Below, piece after piece: positions 7,997 to 16,495 of a stretch of DNA of 38,445 nt. The stretch covers positions 1 to 38,445 of the forward strand of contig NZ_CP036517.1 in the NCBI RefSeq assembly GCF_004323635.1, written 5' to 3'. A program made the translations under genes and the position numbers. The notes below the pieces were generated by a model, which had not been told where the DNA came from, made no database searches, and worked only from the letters and a program-made list of their open reading frames with translations. This stretch comes from Lichenihabitans psoromatis. GTDB lineage: Bacteria > Pseudomonadota > Alphaproteobacteria > Rhizobiales > Beijerinckiaceae. Within the stretch, counting starts at the first letter, position 1, and each line of letters starts with the position of its first letter.

Positions 7997-9343
7997 ATGG
8001 TGGCGGACGCGAACTGGCGGACTGATCTGGAGCGATGGCTCGCGCCGTTTCTGGCGGGCTTTCGCATCCGGCACGTCGGCGGATATGCCCGCTCTATGTC
8101 GCCGGTTTGATCGGACCGGGCGACCGGAAAAGCGTTCAGCCGATGGCCGCACGGGCTGGCGATGTCGGCTACGACCAACTTCATCATTTCGTCGCCGCCG
8201 GGGTGTGGGACAGCGCCCCGCTGGAGGCGGCGCTATTGAAGGAAGCGGATCGCTTGGTCGGTGACGCGGCAGGCTTCCTCGTCATCGACGACACGGCGCT
8301 GCCCAAGAAAGGGCTTCACTCGGTGGGCGTGGCGCCACAATACGCCTCGTCGCTTGGAAAGACCGCCAATTGCCAGTCACTGGTCTCGGTCACCTTGGCC
8401 TCGCGCGAACTCCCGGTGATGGTGGGCCTTCGGCTGTTCCTGCCCGAGAGTTGGACAGACGATCGCGAGCGCATGGCGCGGGCCGGTGTTCCGGCAGCCC
8501 GGCAGGTCGCGCTGATAAAGCCGGAGATCGCCATCGAAGAGATCGATCGCGTCATCATGTCCGGTGCGCGCTTCGGCTGTGTGCTTGCTGATTCCGGCTA
8601 CAGATGCAGTGGCCCCTTCCGGCAGGCCTTGAGCGAGCGCGGTCTGCTTTGGGCGGTCGGCTTGTCCCGGCGCCAGACCGTCTATGCAGCCGATGTCGGC
8701 CTGAGGTTCCCCCTCGCGAAGGTCGGAACACCCCGCAAATATCACATCCCGGATCAGCCTCCGGTCTCCGCCGAGGCGATGCTGGTTCAAAAAAAATGGC
8801 AAAAGGTCAGCTGGCGGCGCGGCACCAAAGGCCGGCTGACATGCCTGTTCGCAGTCCGCCGCGTCCGGGTTGCCGACGGCCATAGACACCGCATGCGCGA
8901 CAACCGCGTCCAGGCCATGCCGGGCGACGAGGTCTGGCTCGTCGGCGAGCGGCGCTCGACCGGGGAGCAGAAGGACTATGTCTCGAACCTGCCGGCCGAT
9001 ACCACGATCAAGACGCTCGCCGCCACGATCAAGGCGAGGTGGATCGGTGAGCAGGCTCATCAGCAGTTGAAGGAGGAACTCGGCCTCGATCATTTCGAAG
9101 GCAGATCCTGGACCGGCTTACACCGACACGCCTTGATGACGATGATCGCCTACGCCTTCCTCCAATCCCGCCGCCGCCAAGCAGCGGGGCGGAAAAAAAA
9201 GAGTCGGTGGCCCACCGCCACAACCGAGCATGCCAGCCATCAGGCAAGCCATCCTCGATCTCTTCGTACGCCCGCCACCGCTGCGATGCCCGCACTGTGA
9301 CAAACTCCTCTCCAAACCTCCCCAGAGAAATCTGCCAAAGTAG
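7997..9343 (+). pseudogene. IS701-family DDE transposase with two compensating frameshifts
   Basis: The ATG at 7997 gives ANWRTDLERWLAPFLAGF, the expected N-terminus, then the frame is lost at about 8058. The body continues one frame over: PARRRICPLYVAGLIGPGDR, LVIDDTALPKKG, GCVLADSGYR and GEQAHQQLKEELGLDHFEGR, which carry the DDE residues. At an A8 run (9193-9200) it shifts back, and the tail (GGPPPQPSMPAIRQAILDLF, then CPHC) ends at a TAG at 9341. The first shift equals one missing base and the second one extra base. Read as they stand, the frames do not make a full transposase. Slippage at the A8 run could rescue the tail but not the first break. Sequencing error is an alternative for both. 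Confidence 0.82.
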
Positions 9344-9355
9344 TGCTAGTAGCGA
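9332..9355 (-). repeat. Right terminal inverted repeat of the IS701-type element
   Basis: 24 bases, perfect inverted match to 7908-7931. The last codons of the transposase (stop at 9341-9343) lie inside it, a compact arrangement typical of IS elements. Confidence 0.85.
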
Positions 9356-9612
9356 CTTTGGAGATCGAAGCACGGTTTGCGAACGTGATATATTTTCCGG
9401 CCTTTGAAATTGTCACCCGTCCACGAGCGCCGGAACGATTTTCCGAGCGCAATCCGAGCCCGAGGGGATCGAGGCCGTCATGTGGGCCTTTCTGCGCGGC
9501 TGCCACATCCACCATGCCGTCGAGTGTGATTAGGCGTCCAAAGTTGGATCTGACTCACTTCTGATGAAGTCTGCTGATGGGTTGTGGTTGAGCCGTCAGC
9601 GAGGTCAGCGCC

Positions 9613-10410
9613 ATGCAGCAAACGTTTCAACTGTCCTCCGTGATCCCAGCGGGTCTGGCCATTGAGGACGTCACGCTGGATGCCGGCCTCATTCTGATCA
9701 CGGCAAAGGCCATCTCGGCCACGGGTGCGTGTCCGCTCTGCGAGGGCCCCTCGCGCCGTGTTCACAGCCGATACACGCGGCGCCTCTCCGATCTGCGCGG
9801 GCCGCGGTATCCGTCTCCACCTGGTGGCGCGGCGGTTCCGCTGTGACGAGCCACTGTGTTGCCAGCGGATCTTCGCGGAGCGTTTCGACCACGGCGTTGT
9901 CACGTCCCGGTCTCGCCGCACCGCTCGGCTCGACTGCATCGTGCACCACCTCGGGCTTGCCCTCGGCGGCCGTCCAGGGGCGAGCTTCGCCAAGCGACTG
10001 ATGCTGCCGGTGAGCAACGACACCTTACTCCGCCTAGTGCGCCGCCGGTCACAGCGGCCAGTGGAGACCCTCAGGGTGGTCGGCATCGATGACTGGGCGT
10101 TCCGCCGCAACCACCGCTATGGCAGCATCGTCTGCGACCTCGAACGCCGCCCGATCGTGACGCTGTTGCTGGATCGTGAGAGGGCAACTGTCGAAGCACG
10201 GCTAGCGGCGCATCCGGGGATCGAGGTCGTGTCGCGCGACCGCGGTGGCGGGTATGGCGAGGCAGCCGCCAAGGCGCTGCCCCGCGCTGTCCAGGTCGCC
10301 GACCGCTGGCACCTGATGGAGAATGCCAGCGCGGCCTTCCTCGATGCGGTTCGCAAGTCGATGAGGCCGATCCGTGCCGCGATCGGCGCGACGGTAATCA
10401 ATCCCGCGCT
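9613..10410 (+). pseudogene. ISL3-family transposase, frameshifted and truncated
   Basis: The ATG at 9613 gives MQQTFQLSSVIPAGLAIEDV and a zinc-finger-like CPLCEGPSRRVHSRYTRRLS. Near 9800 the frame changes, and the catalytic part continues as GRGIRLHLVARRFRCDEPLC, VVGIDDWAFRRNHRYGSIVC and DRWHLMENASAAFLDAVRK. These are ISL3 hallmarks. Similarity ends after TVINPAL at about 10410, where an IS5-family sequence takes over in the same frame. The 3' half, including the last catalytic residue, is missing, so the gene is inactive. Confidence 0.8.
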
Positions 10411-11240
10411 CCGCTCGGCGCGAGTATGGGCGGCCGGCTCAGCGCTATTCAAGCGACCTGACCGTGAATGGGCGCTGATCGCGCCACTCCTGCCTGGACC
10501 ACGCCCGGTCGGTCGACCTCGAACCACCGACCTGCGGGAGGTGATGAATGCCATCTGGCTTCGGGCGGTTGTGCGTGGGCGCTTCTGCCTAAAGAATTCC
10601 CGCACCGATCAACCGTGCAGCGCTACTTTTACGACTGGCGCGACCGCGGTGTCTTGCGCCGGATCAACCATCACCTTGTCGTCGCTGCCCGTGATCTGGA
10701 AGGCCGCGAGGCGAGCCCCACTGCGGGCGTGATCGACAGCCAGAGCGTCAAGACGACCGAGAGCGGCGGCGTCCGTGGCTTCGATGCCGGCAAGAAGATC
10801 AACGGCCGCAAGCGCCACATTTTGACCGACACGCTCGGTCTGACGGTTGGCCTTGTCGCCCACGGCGCCGATGTTCAAGACCGTGATGGCGCTCCGGCCG
10901 TACTGCAATTGGTCCGCCATCGTTATCCCTGGCTGCGCCACGTCTTCGCCGACGGTGGATACGGCGGCGATAAGCTGAAGGGCCGGCTGAGCAAGATCGG
11001 TCAGTGGACGATCCAGGTCATCAAGCGAAACGACAAGGCCAAGGGGTTTGAACTCTTGCCCCGCCGCTGGGTCGTCGAGCGGACCTTCGCATGGCTCAAC
11101 CGATGCCGACAGCTCGCAAAGACTTCGAGACCTCCCTCGACAGCGCCGAGGCCTGGATCACCGTCGCCTACATCCGCATGCTCACGCGAAGGCTGGCGCG
11201 CTACCACTATGCCATCTCACATTTCAAGTCGGGCACTGAG
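10411..11240 (+). pseudogene. IS5-family transposase inserted in the ISL3 element, frameshifted
   Basis: It starts in the frame of the ISL3 fragment with DREWALIAPLLPGPRPVGRP and LREVMNAIW, then shifts at about 10570 to GGCAWALLPKEFPHRSTVQR. GVIDSQSVKTTESGG, RKRHILTDTLGLTVG, HVFADGGYGGDKL and RRWVVERTFAWLNRCRQLAK carry the DDE core. A second shift near 11115 leads to DFETSLDSAEAWITVAYIRM and TRRLARYHYAISHF. The element ends close to 11240 and its 3' end forms the last codons of the methyltransferase gene on the opposite strand. With two indels it is unlikely to be active. Confidence 0.8.
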
Positions 11241-12067
11241 ACATGCCAGACGCGAAAGAAAATTCGATAATTGATGAAGCCAACAAGCTCGAACCGGTAT
11301 TCCGGCACGCGGGGCACCCACTCGAAAAATGCTCGCGTTTCGCCTTGATGCAGGACGTGTGTCCACTCATCGAACATAAGCACGGCGCCATTACTCAGAC
11401 GCCCCTTCAAAAAAGCCAGACAATCTACTGCGGACTCATACAGGTCGCCGTCGATTTTTGCGTAGGCGATTGACTTGATGGCCTGAGCTTGGGGCGTCCT
11501 GAGGCTGTCGGAGAACCAGCCCGGCACGAGATGCAGGTGCGGCCTCGAGCCAAGGTCCAAGGTGGCGGCAACATCAGCGAGCTCATTTGCGAATTGCCCT
11601 GAATACCAACCTGGCGCATCGCGATGATCGTCAGGCGACGGGAGGCCCTCGAAACTGTCGAAGCCCCACGTTTCGCGGATCATTCCGCACCGCTCCATAT
11701 TATCGAGTTGCATGGCGAGCCAACTCCCGGCAGCGACCCCGAACTCGACCAAGCATCCCGTAACTCGATCCGCCCAAAGCTTGTCGTACATGTCAACAGC
11801 GAGCTTTACGACAGTCGGATAGACTGCAATATCGATTGCGTCTGCATACTTTGTGCCAAGAGGAAAAGTTGTCCCAAACGGCAAATTCGTTTGTAGACCG
11901 GCGATTCCGCAAACTTTGTACATAAAATAATTATATTCTACGACAGGGTCGGCGAGCGAATTGGCCATAAGTTTTTCGAAATCCGATTCCTTGAGCCCGA
12001 GCGCATGGATCTTCATAAGAAAATGTCCCGTCCACTCACCGCTCATTTCACTGCGTTCCCATGACAT
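11207..12067 (-). CDS. TylF/MycF-like O-methyltransferase, C-terminus supplied by an IS end
   Basis: 286 residues of a class I SAM-dependent methyltransferase of the TylF (PF05711) type, which methylate sugar hydroxyls. VEFGVAAGSWLAMQL is the SAM loop (about residues 107-121), WGFDSFEGLP the second motif, and AKIDGDLYESAVDCLAF plus LMFDEW carry the acidic metal and catalytic residues. ATG at 12067 follows GAAGGGAAG. The last ten residues (SVPDLKCEMA) are antisense to the end of the IS5 transposase, so the original C-terminus was probably replaced by the insertion. It likely methylates a sugar of the glycan. Its upstream neighbour on the same strand survives only as a short tail. Confidence 0.8.
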   Translation of the reverse strand: MSWERSEMSGEWTGHFLMKIHALGLKESDFEKLMANSLADPVVEYNYFMYKVCGIAGLQTNLPFGTTFPLGTKYADAIDIAVYPTVVKLAVDMYDKLWADRVTGCLVEFGVAAGSWLAMQLDNMERCGMIRETWGFDSFEGLPSPDDHRDAPGWYSGQFANELADVAATLDLGSRPHLHLVPGWFSDSLRTPQAQAIKSIAYAKIDGDLYESAVDCLAFLKGRLSNGAVLMFDEWTHVLHQGETRAFFEWVPRVPEYRFELVGFINYRIFFRVWHVSVPDLKCEMA

Positions 12068-12124
12068 TGCAATAGTCTTCCCTTCGATCTATAAATTTGT
12101 AGTGATTTAACTCATCAGCAGTTA
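12048..12124 (-). pseudogene. 3' tail of a gene upstream of the TylF-like methyltransferase, cut by an IS
   Basis: A frame ending LTADELNHYKFIDRREDYCN, then VMGTQ and TGA at 12048, overlaps the start of the methyltransferase gene by 20 bases. That overlap is characteristic of coupled operon genes. Its 5' part is lost at about 12124, where the left end of the next IS5 element begins (GAGCCTGACC) after TTA, a plausible IS5-type TNA target. The protein family cannot be told from 25 residues. Confidence 0.5.
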
Positions 12125-12925
12125 GAGCCTGACCCAAAAGACTGTTGTATTCGCGTGAGCTGAGTGATTCAAGCGCCCGACATTTTTGGCGGGTGCGCGA
12201 TGACATGGACGACGGAACACAGAGCGACGGACAGGCGTGAGGGTTTGGGGTTTCCCCAGCAATCTGACGGACGCGGAGTGGGCGGTGCTGGCGCCCCTCA
12301 TCCCGCAGGCGACGCCTGGTGGGCGTCCACGCAAAACCGATATGCGCCAAGCCATGGACGCGATCTTCTATCTACTGCGAACGGGCAGCCCATGGCGGTA
12401 CCTGCCGCGCGATGGCTTTCCGCCGCGCTCCACGGTGTACAACATCTTCCGCAAACTCCAGGCTGACGGAACCTGGGAGGCGATCTGGGCCGAGCTGTAC
12501 GTCCTGCTCCGTGAACGAGAGGGCCGAGAGGCGAGCCCCACAGCTGCGGTAATGGACAGTCAGACGATAAAGTCGGCGGAAAAAGGGGGTGCAAAGCGCA
12601 GAATCAGCCCCCGACCAAGCCGACGCAGTGGGATATGACGCAAGCAAGAAGGTGAAAGGGCGCAAGATCCATGCCCTGGTGGACACGCTGGGGCTGCCAA
12701 TCCGCCTTGTCGTGCATTCGGCCGCGATCCAAGATCGTGACGGCGCGGCCCTGCTGCTGGACAAGCTGCGCTAACGCTTCCCCTGGTTGGAATGCGTGTT
12801 CGCCGACGGCGGATACAACGCTCAGCAGACCTATGAGGCCGCCGCAGCCAATCATCCGCTCCGCCTTGAGGTGGTCAGACGCAACCCGCGTGCGGTCGAT
12901 GAGATTATGCAGTTCGTCGCTTGCG
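12125..12925 (+). mobile_element. Truncated IS5-family element
   Basis: The left end near 12125 (GAGCCTGACCCAAAAGACTG) precedes an IS5-type transposase frame at 12237. The transposase is frameshifted near 12595, has a stop at 12772 and loses homology at about 12920, just before the MazF-like gene. The right terminal repeat is absent, so the element was cut by a later event. Confidence 0.65.
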
Positions 12926-12948
12926 TGGCCGATTGGCCTGAGCCCTGA
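12237..12948 (+). pseudogene. IS5-family transposase with frameshift, nonsense codon and lost C-terminus
   Basis: MRVWGFPSNLTDAEWAVLAP, then ATPGGRPRKTDMRQAMDAIF and [12 protein letters not shown] give the N-terminal half. The frame changes at about 12595. [20 protein letters not shown] continues in the new frame to a TAA at 12772. After the stop the same frame still reads RFPWLECVFADGGYNAQQTY, so the TAA is a nonsense mutation. The C-terminal WVVERTFAWL block is missing; the frame ends ACVADWPEP at 12948 in TGATG, overlapping the toxin start. Those final residues are probably not transposase but the tail of a lost upstream gene. Confidence 0.78.
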
Positions 12949-13274
12949 TGCAGCGAGGGCAATTTGTGACGATCGCGGTCCCTGGCGATTACGGCAAGCC
13001 GCGGCTCGCCCTCGTGGTGCAGAACGATCTGTTCGCGGAACTGCCCTCCGTCGTGGTGTGCCCGCTCACCTCAATGGTTCGCAGTGATGCGGATCTGTTC
13101 CGCTTGGATGTCGAGCCCTCCCCCGGCAACGGCCTTCGCCAGCTCTCGCAGATCGCGATCGACAAGATCACCGTCGTGCCTGCGGCCAAGATCGGCGAGG
13201 TGATCGGCAAGGCCGGTGACGCGCTGCTTCTGCGTGTCAATCGGGCGCTGGCCCTGTTCCTGAGCATCGTATGA
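12948..13274 (+). CDS. MazF/PemK-family endoribonuclease toxin
   Basis: 108 residues with the MazF-like barrel order: MQRGQFVTIAVPGDYGKPRL, ALVVQNDLF, VVVCPLTSMV, then GLRQLSQIAIDKITVVPAAK and VNRALALFLSIV. Such proteins cleave mRNA and are neutralised by an antitoxin normally encoded just upstream. Here the ATG at 12948 overlaps a stop as TGATG, the usual antitoxin-toxin junction, but the upstream frame is an IS5 remnant with only about nine possible antitoxin residues left. No antitoxin follows downstream. The gene length is normal, so either the toxin is harmless, an antitoxin is supplied elsewhere, or it is weakly expressed. Confidence 0.8.
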   Translation: MQRGQFVTIAVPGDYGKPRLALVVQNDLFAELPSVVVCPLTSMVRSDADLFRLDVEPSPGNGLRQLSQIAIDKITVVPAAKIGEVIGKAGDALLLRVNRALALFLSIV

Positions 13275-13366
13275 CGCATCCAGCCGCATGAACCCTGAGG
13301 ACGGCCTTTTCCACGATCGTGGGATGCCCAGTTGCCCGTCTTGCCCTTGCGAGAGAAGTTGACTTG

Positions 13367-13410
13367 CCCAAATACCCATTTGACCGATTTCATTTGAACG
13401 TTTTTGGGTA
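13367..13410 (+). promoter_or_regulatory. Repeat-rich putative parA operator/promoter
   Basis: CATTTGA occurs twice in direct orientation (13377-13383 and 13391-13397, period 14). TACCCA at 13373 is mirrored by TGGGTA at 13405. A possible promoter is TTGAAC (13394) with TTAAAGAT after about 17 bases. The block lies roughly 75-115 bases before the parA start, where ParA-partner proteins often bind to repress the operon. Confidence 0.45.
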
Positions 13411-13483
13411 ATCGGGTTAAAGATATCCTAACCGCTTGGGTTCTAGCCCGTCTGGGCAGTTAGTCGCTTGCCCGGAGGGGCTC

Positions 13484-14143
13484 ATGGCCGTCATCAGCGT
13501 ATGTTCCACCAAGGGAGGGGTCGGGAAGACCACTCTTGTCATCTGCCTCGCCGACGCCTTCGCGCGTCAGGGCGGCAGCGTTGCGATCATCGATGCCGAT
13601 CCGAATGGCCACGTCGCCAGCTGGCGGGAGCGGGCAGGGGACGATTGCAAGGTCGACGTCAAGTCCGGCGTAACCGAGAAGGCAATCCTTGATCAGATCG
13701 CCGAGGCTGCCTCGCGCTATTCGTTGGTCTTCGTCGACCTCGAGGGGGCCGCCTCGCAGTCCGTGACCTATGCGATTGCAGAGTCGGACCTCGTTCTCAT
13801 CCCGACCAAGGTGTCTGGGATGGACCTGCAGGAGGTCTTCCGTACCTACGAAGTTGTCCAGCGGGCCGAGAAGATGTTGCGTCGAATGATCCCGGCGCGC
13901 GCGGTGCTTACGCAGATGTCGCCACTCCCCAGCCGCGTCGCCGGCCACGCCCGGCAGGAGATCCAGGCCGCGAGTATCCCGGTCCTGAAGACAGAGGTGA
14001 TCCAGCGGACCGCTTATCAGGCAATCCACTTTACCGGCATTACGCCCGCCCATCCTGACGGCGACATGAAGGCTAACAACGAGATCACAGGCGTGCTTGG
14101 CGAGTTACTCGAGATCCTTTCAGCGCAGCAGGCTACCCGATGA
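13484..14143 (+). CDS. parA: ParA-family partition ATPase
   Basis: 219 residues. MAVISVCSTKGGVGKTTLVI gives the deviant Walker A lysines at the very N-terminus (residues 10-17), DADPNG the A' motif and LVFVDLEGAASQ the Walker B. It lacks an N-terminal HTH, so it is a small type Ib-like ParA, which usually works with a small DNA-binding partner and segregates plasmids on the nucleoid. The start is set by the strong CGGAGGGG 8 bases before the ATG at 13484. It overlaps the next gene by ATGA. Its presence is the best single indicator of plasmid or integrated-plasmid origin. Confidence 0.85.
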   Translation: MAVISVCSTKGGVGKTTLVICLADAFARQGGSVAIIDADPNGHVASWRERAGDDCKVDVKSGVTEKAILDQIAEAASRYSLVFVDLEGAASQSVTYAIAESDLVLIPTKVSGMDLQEVFRTYEVVQRAEKMLRRMIPARAVLTQMSPLPSRVAGHARQEIQAASIPVLKTEVIQRTAYQAIHFTGITPAHPDGDMKANNEITGVLGELLEILSAQQATR

Positions 14144-14496
14144 CAAAGGCTCCGCTCTTCCAACCTGCACCGCGTCCGAAGCCGCTTACCAGTGGCGACG
14201 CCGCGCGGAAGCTTTCTGAGGCCGCTGGTGATCTAGGCTTCACCCGGGCGTCCAACGTCCCAAACAGCCAGACACTCGAAAACCCAAGCGACCAAATGGC
14301 CAAAAAACCATTTGCCCATCAGCCCAAAGGGATAGGACTGAAACTTGAGATCCCCGATCCCGTCTATACGGCTCTTCGCCAGGAAGCGCTGAACCGTCGC
14401 GTAACGGTCCGCTATCTGGTCCTCGAGGCACTCGCCGCGAAGGGCTATGCAGTGGATCTTTCGGTTGTGCCAGAGGATGGGCGTCGCATCCGGTAG
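14140..14496 (+). CDS. Small ParA-partner protein, likely DNA-binding
   Basis: 118 residues, coupled to parA by an ATGA overlap. The N-terminal 60 residues are polar and probably unstructured. The C-terminal half (LKLEIPDPVYTALRQEALNR, VTVRYLVLEALAAKGYAV) has the strand-helix-helix pattern of ribbon-helix-helix proteins. Position and size match the ParB/ParG-type centromere-binding partner of small ParA ATPases. The assignment is by context; residue-level similarity is not recognised. An inverted repeat with the same CCATTTG core as the region upstream of parA lies inside this gene. Confidence 0.65.
   Translation: MTKAPLFQPAPRPKPLTSGDAARKLSEAAGDLGFTRASNVPNSQTLENPSDQMAKKPFAHQPKGIGLKLEIPDPVYTALRQEALNRRVTVRYLVLEALAAKGYAVDLSVVPEDGRRIR
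14293..14314 (+). repeat. Inverted repeat CAAATGG/CCATTTG inside the ParA-partner gene
   Basis: CAAATGG at 14293-14299 and CCATTTG at 14308-14314, spaced by eight mostly A bases. The same CCATTTG core occurs upstream of parA at 13376. It may be a partition or operator site, or simple coding coincidence. Confidence 0.45.
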
Positions 14497-14611
14497 CTCA
14501 AGGTGTCCGGCTGACTGTTTGACATCTCACCGTCGGCCCGGCGTCATGGTCAATCGGCGCGAATCGTGCGCCGATTCGGAGAGATCATGGCCGGGTAGGT
14601 TGTAAAACGAG

Positions 14612-14645
14612 AAAGGCCCTCACGCTTGGCGGCGTGAAGGCCTTT
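14612..14645. terminator. Strong hairpin, terminator-like, between the par and HTH genes
   Basis: AAAGGCCCTCACGC (14612-14625) pairs with GCGTGAAGGCCTTT (14632-14645), 14 positions with one mismatch and a six-base loop. The downstream T run is short on the plus strand and longer on the minus strand (TTTCTCGTTTT). It could end parA transcription, an antisense RNA, or act in plasmid copy control. The rest of the 280-base gap has no gene I can see. Confidence 0.6.
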
Positions 14646-14775
14646 GAAATCGATAGGGGCTTTCGCTTCCTGACAGTCGCGAACGTCTCATAGCTCCCCC
14701 TAAGGAGTCAACCGGAAAGCGCATGCTTTTCGGATCGAGATCGCTTGCGCCTGAGACGGCCTACGAGGGGTCAGG

Positions 14776-15459
14776 ATGTTTGCGGAACAGATGCGGTGCG
14801 CCATCGCGGCAACACCACGGAACCGGCTGCCTGAGCTATCGGCGGCGGTGTGGAAGGCCTATGCGGCCGGCGTGATCGGGGAGGATGACGCCCAGGCCCT
14901 TGCGGAGGCCGTGGAGGCCAAGAAGGCTGTTCCAACGGCAGTCATAGCTCGAAAGCACGTCGGGAGCCGCCCGCGGTCACCGGAGAGTCTTGAGCGCCGT
15001 CGTCGATGGACCGCGTCGGGCCTAATGCCGCCGCAGCTTGCTGCGCAGTTCACCATGGGCGAGGTCGCAGCATTGGCCGTTGTGGCGGCCGAGGCCAGCA
15101 AGAGAGGCGCGTGCAAGCTCACGCTCGGCCATATCGCTGCGCTAGCCGGTGTCTGCCGCTCGACCGTGCGCAACGCCGTACGTCAGGCCGTAGCTCTGGG
15201 CCTTATGCGGTCGGAGGAGTGGCGGTTGTCAGCCTGGCGCAACGCCCCGAACACCGTGACGGTGATATCGCCCGAATGGCTGGCTTGGCTGAGGCTTGGT
15301 CAGCGACATAGGGGAGGGGTCAAATCAGTGTGGCCCACGCCTACAAACGTTCAGAACTGGACGAAAACGAACCCAGCCAAAGCAAAGAAGCCTCACAGGA
15401 ATAGAGCCGAAAGAACTGTGCCAGGCGTGGGAAGGCGAGACGCACGAGACGGGGTGTGA
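14776..15459 (+). CDS. Plasmid-type helix-turn-helix protein
   Basis: 227 residues. The middle part KLTLGHIAALAGVCRSTVRN followed by AVRQAVALGLM (about residues 115-145) is a clear helix-turn-helix, and the flanking ERRRRWTASGLMPPQLAAQF and NTVTVISPEWLAWLRLG are familiar from proteins on alphaproteobacterial plasmids near par genes. A replication or copy-control role is plausible but unproven. The C-terminal 45 residues are basic and low-complexity. GAGGGGTCAGG precedes the ATG. The stop is about 55 bases before an IS256 remnant on the other strand, so this gene may be the edge of the plasmid module. Confidence 0.7.
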   Translation: MFAEQMRCAIAATPRNRLPELSAAVWKAYAAGVIGEDDAQALAEAVEAKKAVPTAVIARKHVGSRPRSPESLERRRRWTASGLMPPQLAAQFTMGEVAALAVVAAEASKRGACKLTLGHIAALAGVCRSTVRNAVRQAVALGLMRSEEWRLSAWRNAPNTVTVISPEWLAWLRLGQRHRGGVKSVWPTPTNVQNWTKTNPAKAKKPHRNRAERTVPGVGRRDARDGV

Positions 15460-15512
15460 GTAAAAACGGAACAGAAAACCTACATAAGCAGACGCTGATC
15501 GCAACGCCTGGC

Positions 15513-16080
15513 TCTTGATCCGGGCCTGCAGGTAGACGCCGTCCGCCCACATGTAGACATAGCGTCGTGCCGACAGGTCTCGCGTCTGCCAGCGCGCGTA
15601 CTCGGCCTCCCACTCGACCGTGAGGCGGCTGACCACCGAAGGCGACAGGTTCGAAGCATCCTTGCCAAACAATGCCGTCAGCGCCTCCTGGAAGTCGCCG
15701 GTCGAGACGCCACGCAGGTACAACACGGGCAACAGCGCATCCAAGCTGCGCGTTCGCCGCGACCACTTGGGTAGGATCGCCGACGTGAAGCGGACCCTCT
15801 CGTCGTCAGACGCGGCCCCACGATCGCGGATATTCACGCGCGACACCCCAACAGCACCGATCCCGGTCTGGATCGGTCGCTCGGGGCCGTGGCCATGCCG
15901 GACAAGACGAGCCCGCCCGTCCGGCAGCTTCAACTCCTGCATGCAGGCCAGAAACGCCTCAGCTTCCAGCTCAACAGCTTGGGCAAGCAACCGCCGCGCA
16001 CCGGCGCGCAGCACATCAGTCAGGGGATCATCGACATCGTCGGGCTGACGAAGGCGGACAACATTGATAGGCTCGTTCAT
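15513..16080 (-). pseudogene. IS256-family (mutator) transposase, N-terminal 190 residues
   Basis: MNEPINVVRLRQPDDVDDPL, ARRLLAQAVELEAEAFLAC, ILPKWSRRTRSLDALLPVLY, LRGVSTGDFQEALTALFGKD and YVYMWADGVYLQAR are IS256-family landmarks; the first catalytic Asp lies in WADG. Homology ends at about 15513 and the frame continues into unrelated sequence for 60 residues. Catalytic residues two and three are gone. Confidence 0.82.
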
Positions 16081-16191
16081 GGCGTATCGCTCTCGGTGAG
16101 AGGTTCTGGCAGGCTGGACACCCGCCTCGATACGCCGCCTTCAAACCACCGTCGTCACCTAGTTTCCGTCATAGCTCTCGTCCTGCACTGC

Positions 16192-16433
16192 GAGAAATCG
16201 CCATCAGCATAAATGGCAAAGGGTGCTGGCGGGACAACGTGTTCGTCGAACGGCTCTGGCGGTCGGTCAAATACGAGGAAGTCTACCTGCGGGCCTATAG
16301 CTCGGTCAGCTAGGCCCGCGCTTCGATCGGCCGTTATCTGACCTTCTACAATGAACGACGCCCGCACTCATCGCTTGACCGCCGAACGCCCGATCACGTC
16401 TACTTCAACCGGCCGCTTCTCGCAGCGGCATGA
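16192..16433 (+). pseudogene. IS3-family orfB C-terminal remnant with nonsense codon
   Basis: The frame reads EIAISINGKGCWRDNVFVER, LWRSVKYEEVYLRAYSSVS, stop, ARASIGRYLTFYNERRPHSS, LDRRTPDHVYFNRP. This is the last 80 residues of an rve-domain IS3-type transposase. A TAG at 16312 replaces the expected GAG. The IS right end, TGTTCAGATGAACCGAGCCA, follows at about 16472-16491. Confidence 0.78.
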
Positions 16434-16495
16434 AACCGGCAGACGCTCCACTTTAGCAATCGCGCCGAGCTGTTCAGATGAACCGAGCCACCTTC

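Larger units (their letters stand above)
7908..9355 (+). mobile_element. IS701-type insertion sequence with perfect 24-bp terminal inverted repeats
   Basis: The left end 7908-7931 (TCGCTACTAGCACTACTTTG, then GCAG) is the exact reverse complement of the right end 9332-9355. The element is 1448 bp and holds one transposase gene with two frameshifts. Flanking bases share only CT, so no convincing target duplication is seen; the flanks may have been rearranged after insertion. It sits between an IS5 remnant and an ISL3 remnant. Confidence 0.82.

Noticed and set aside
8377..9093. 238-residue minus-strand frame inside the IS701-type element
   Set aside because: Antisense to a well-conserved DDE transposase; composition explained by the codon pattern of the other strand.
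9193..9200. Programmed -1 frameshift at A8 in the IS701-type transposase
   Set aside because: The tail lies in the +1 frame relative to the body, so a classical -1 slip on A-AAA-AAG would give the wrong frame.
9478..10110. Long minus-strand frame antisense to the ISL3 remnant
   Set aside because: Arg-rich shadow of the transposase; no family features, while the plus strand has clear ISL3 motifs.
14612..14645. Hairpin as a CRISPR repeat or tRNA arm
   Set aside because: Only one copy, no spacers, and no cloverleaf around it.
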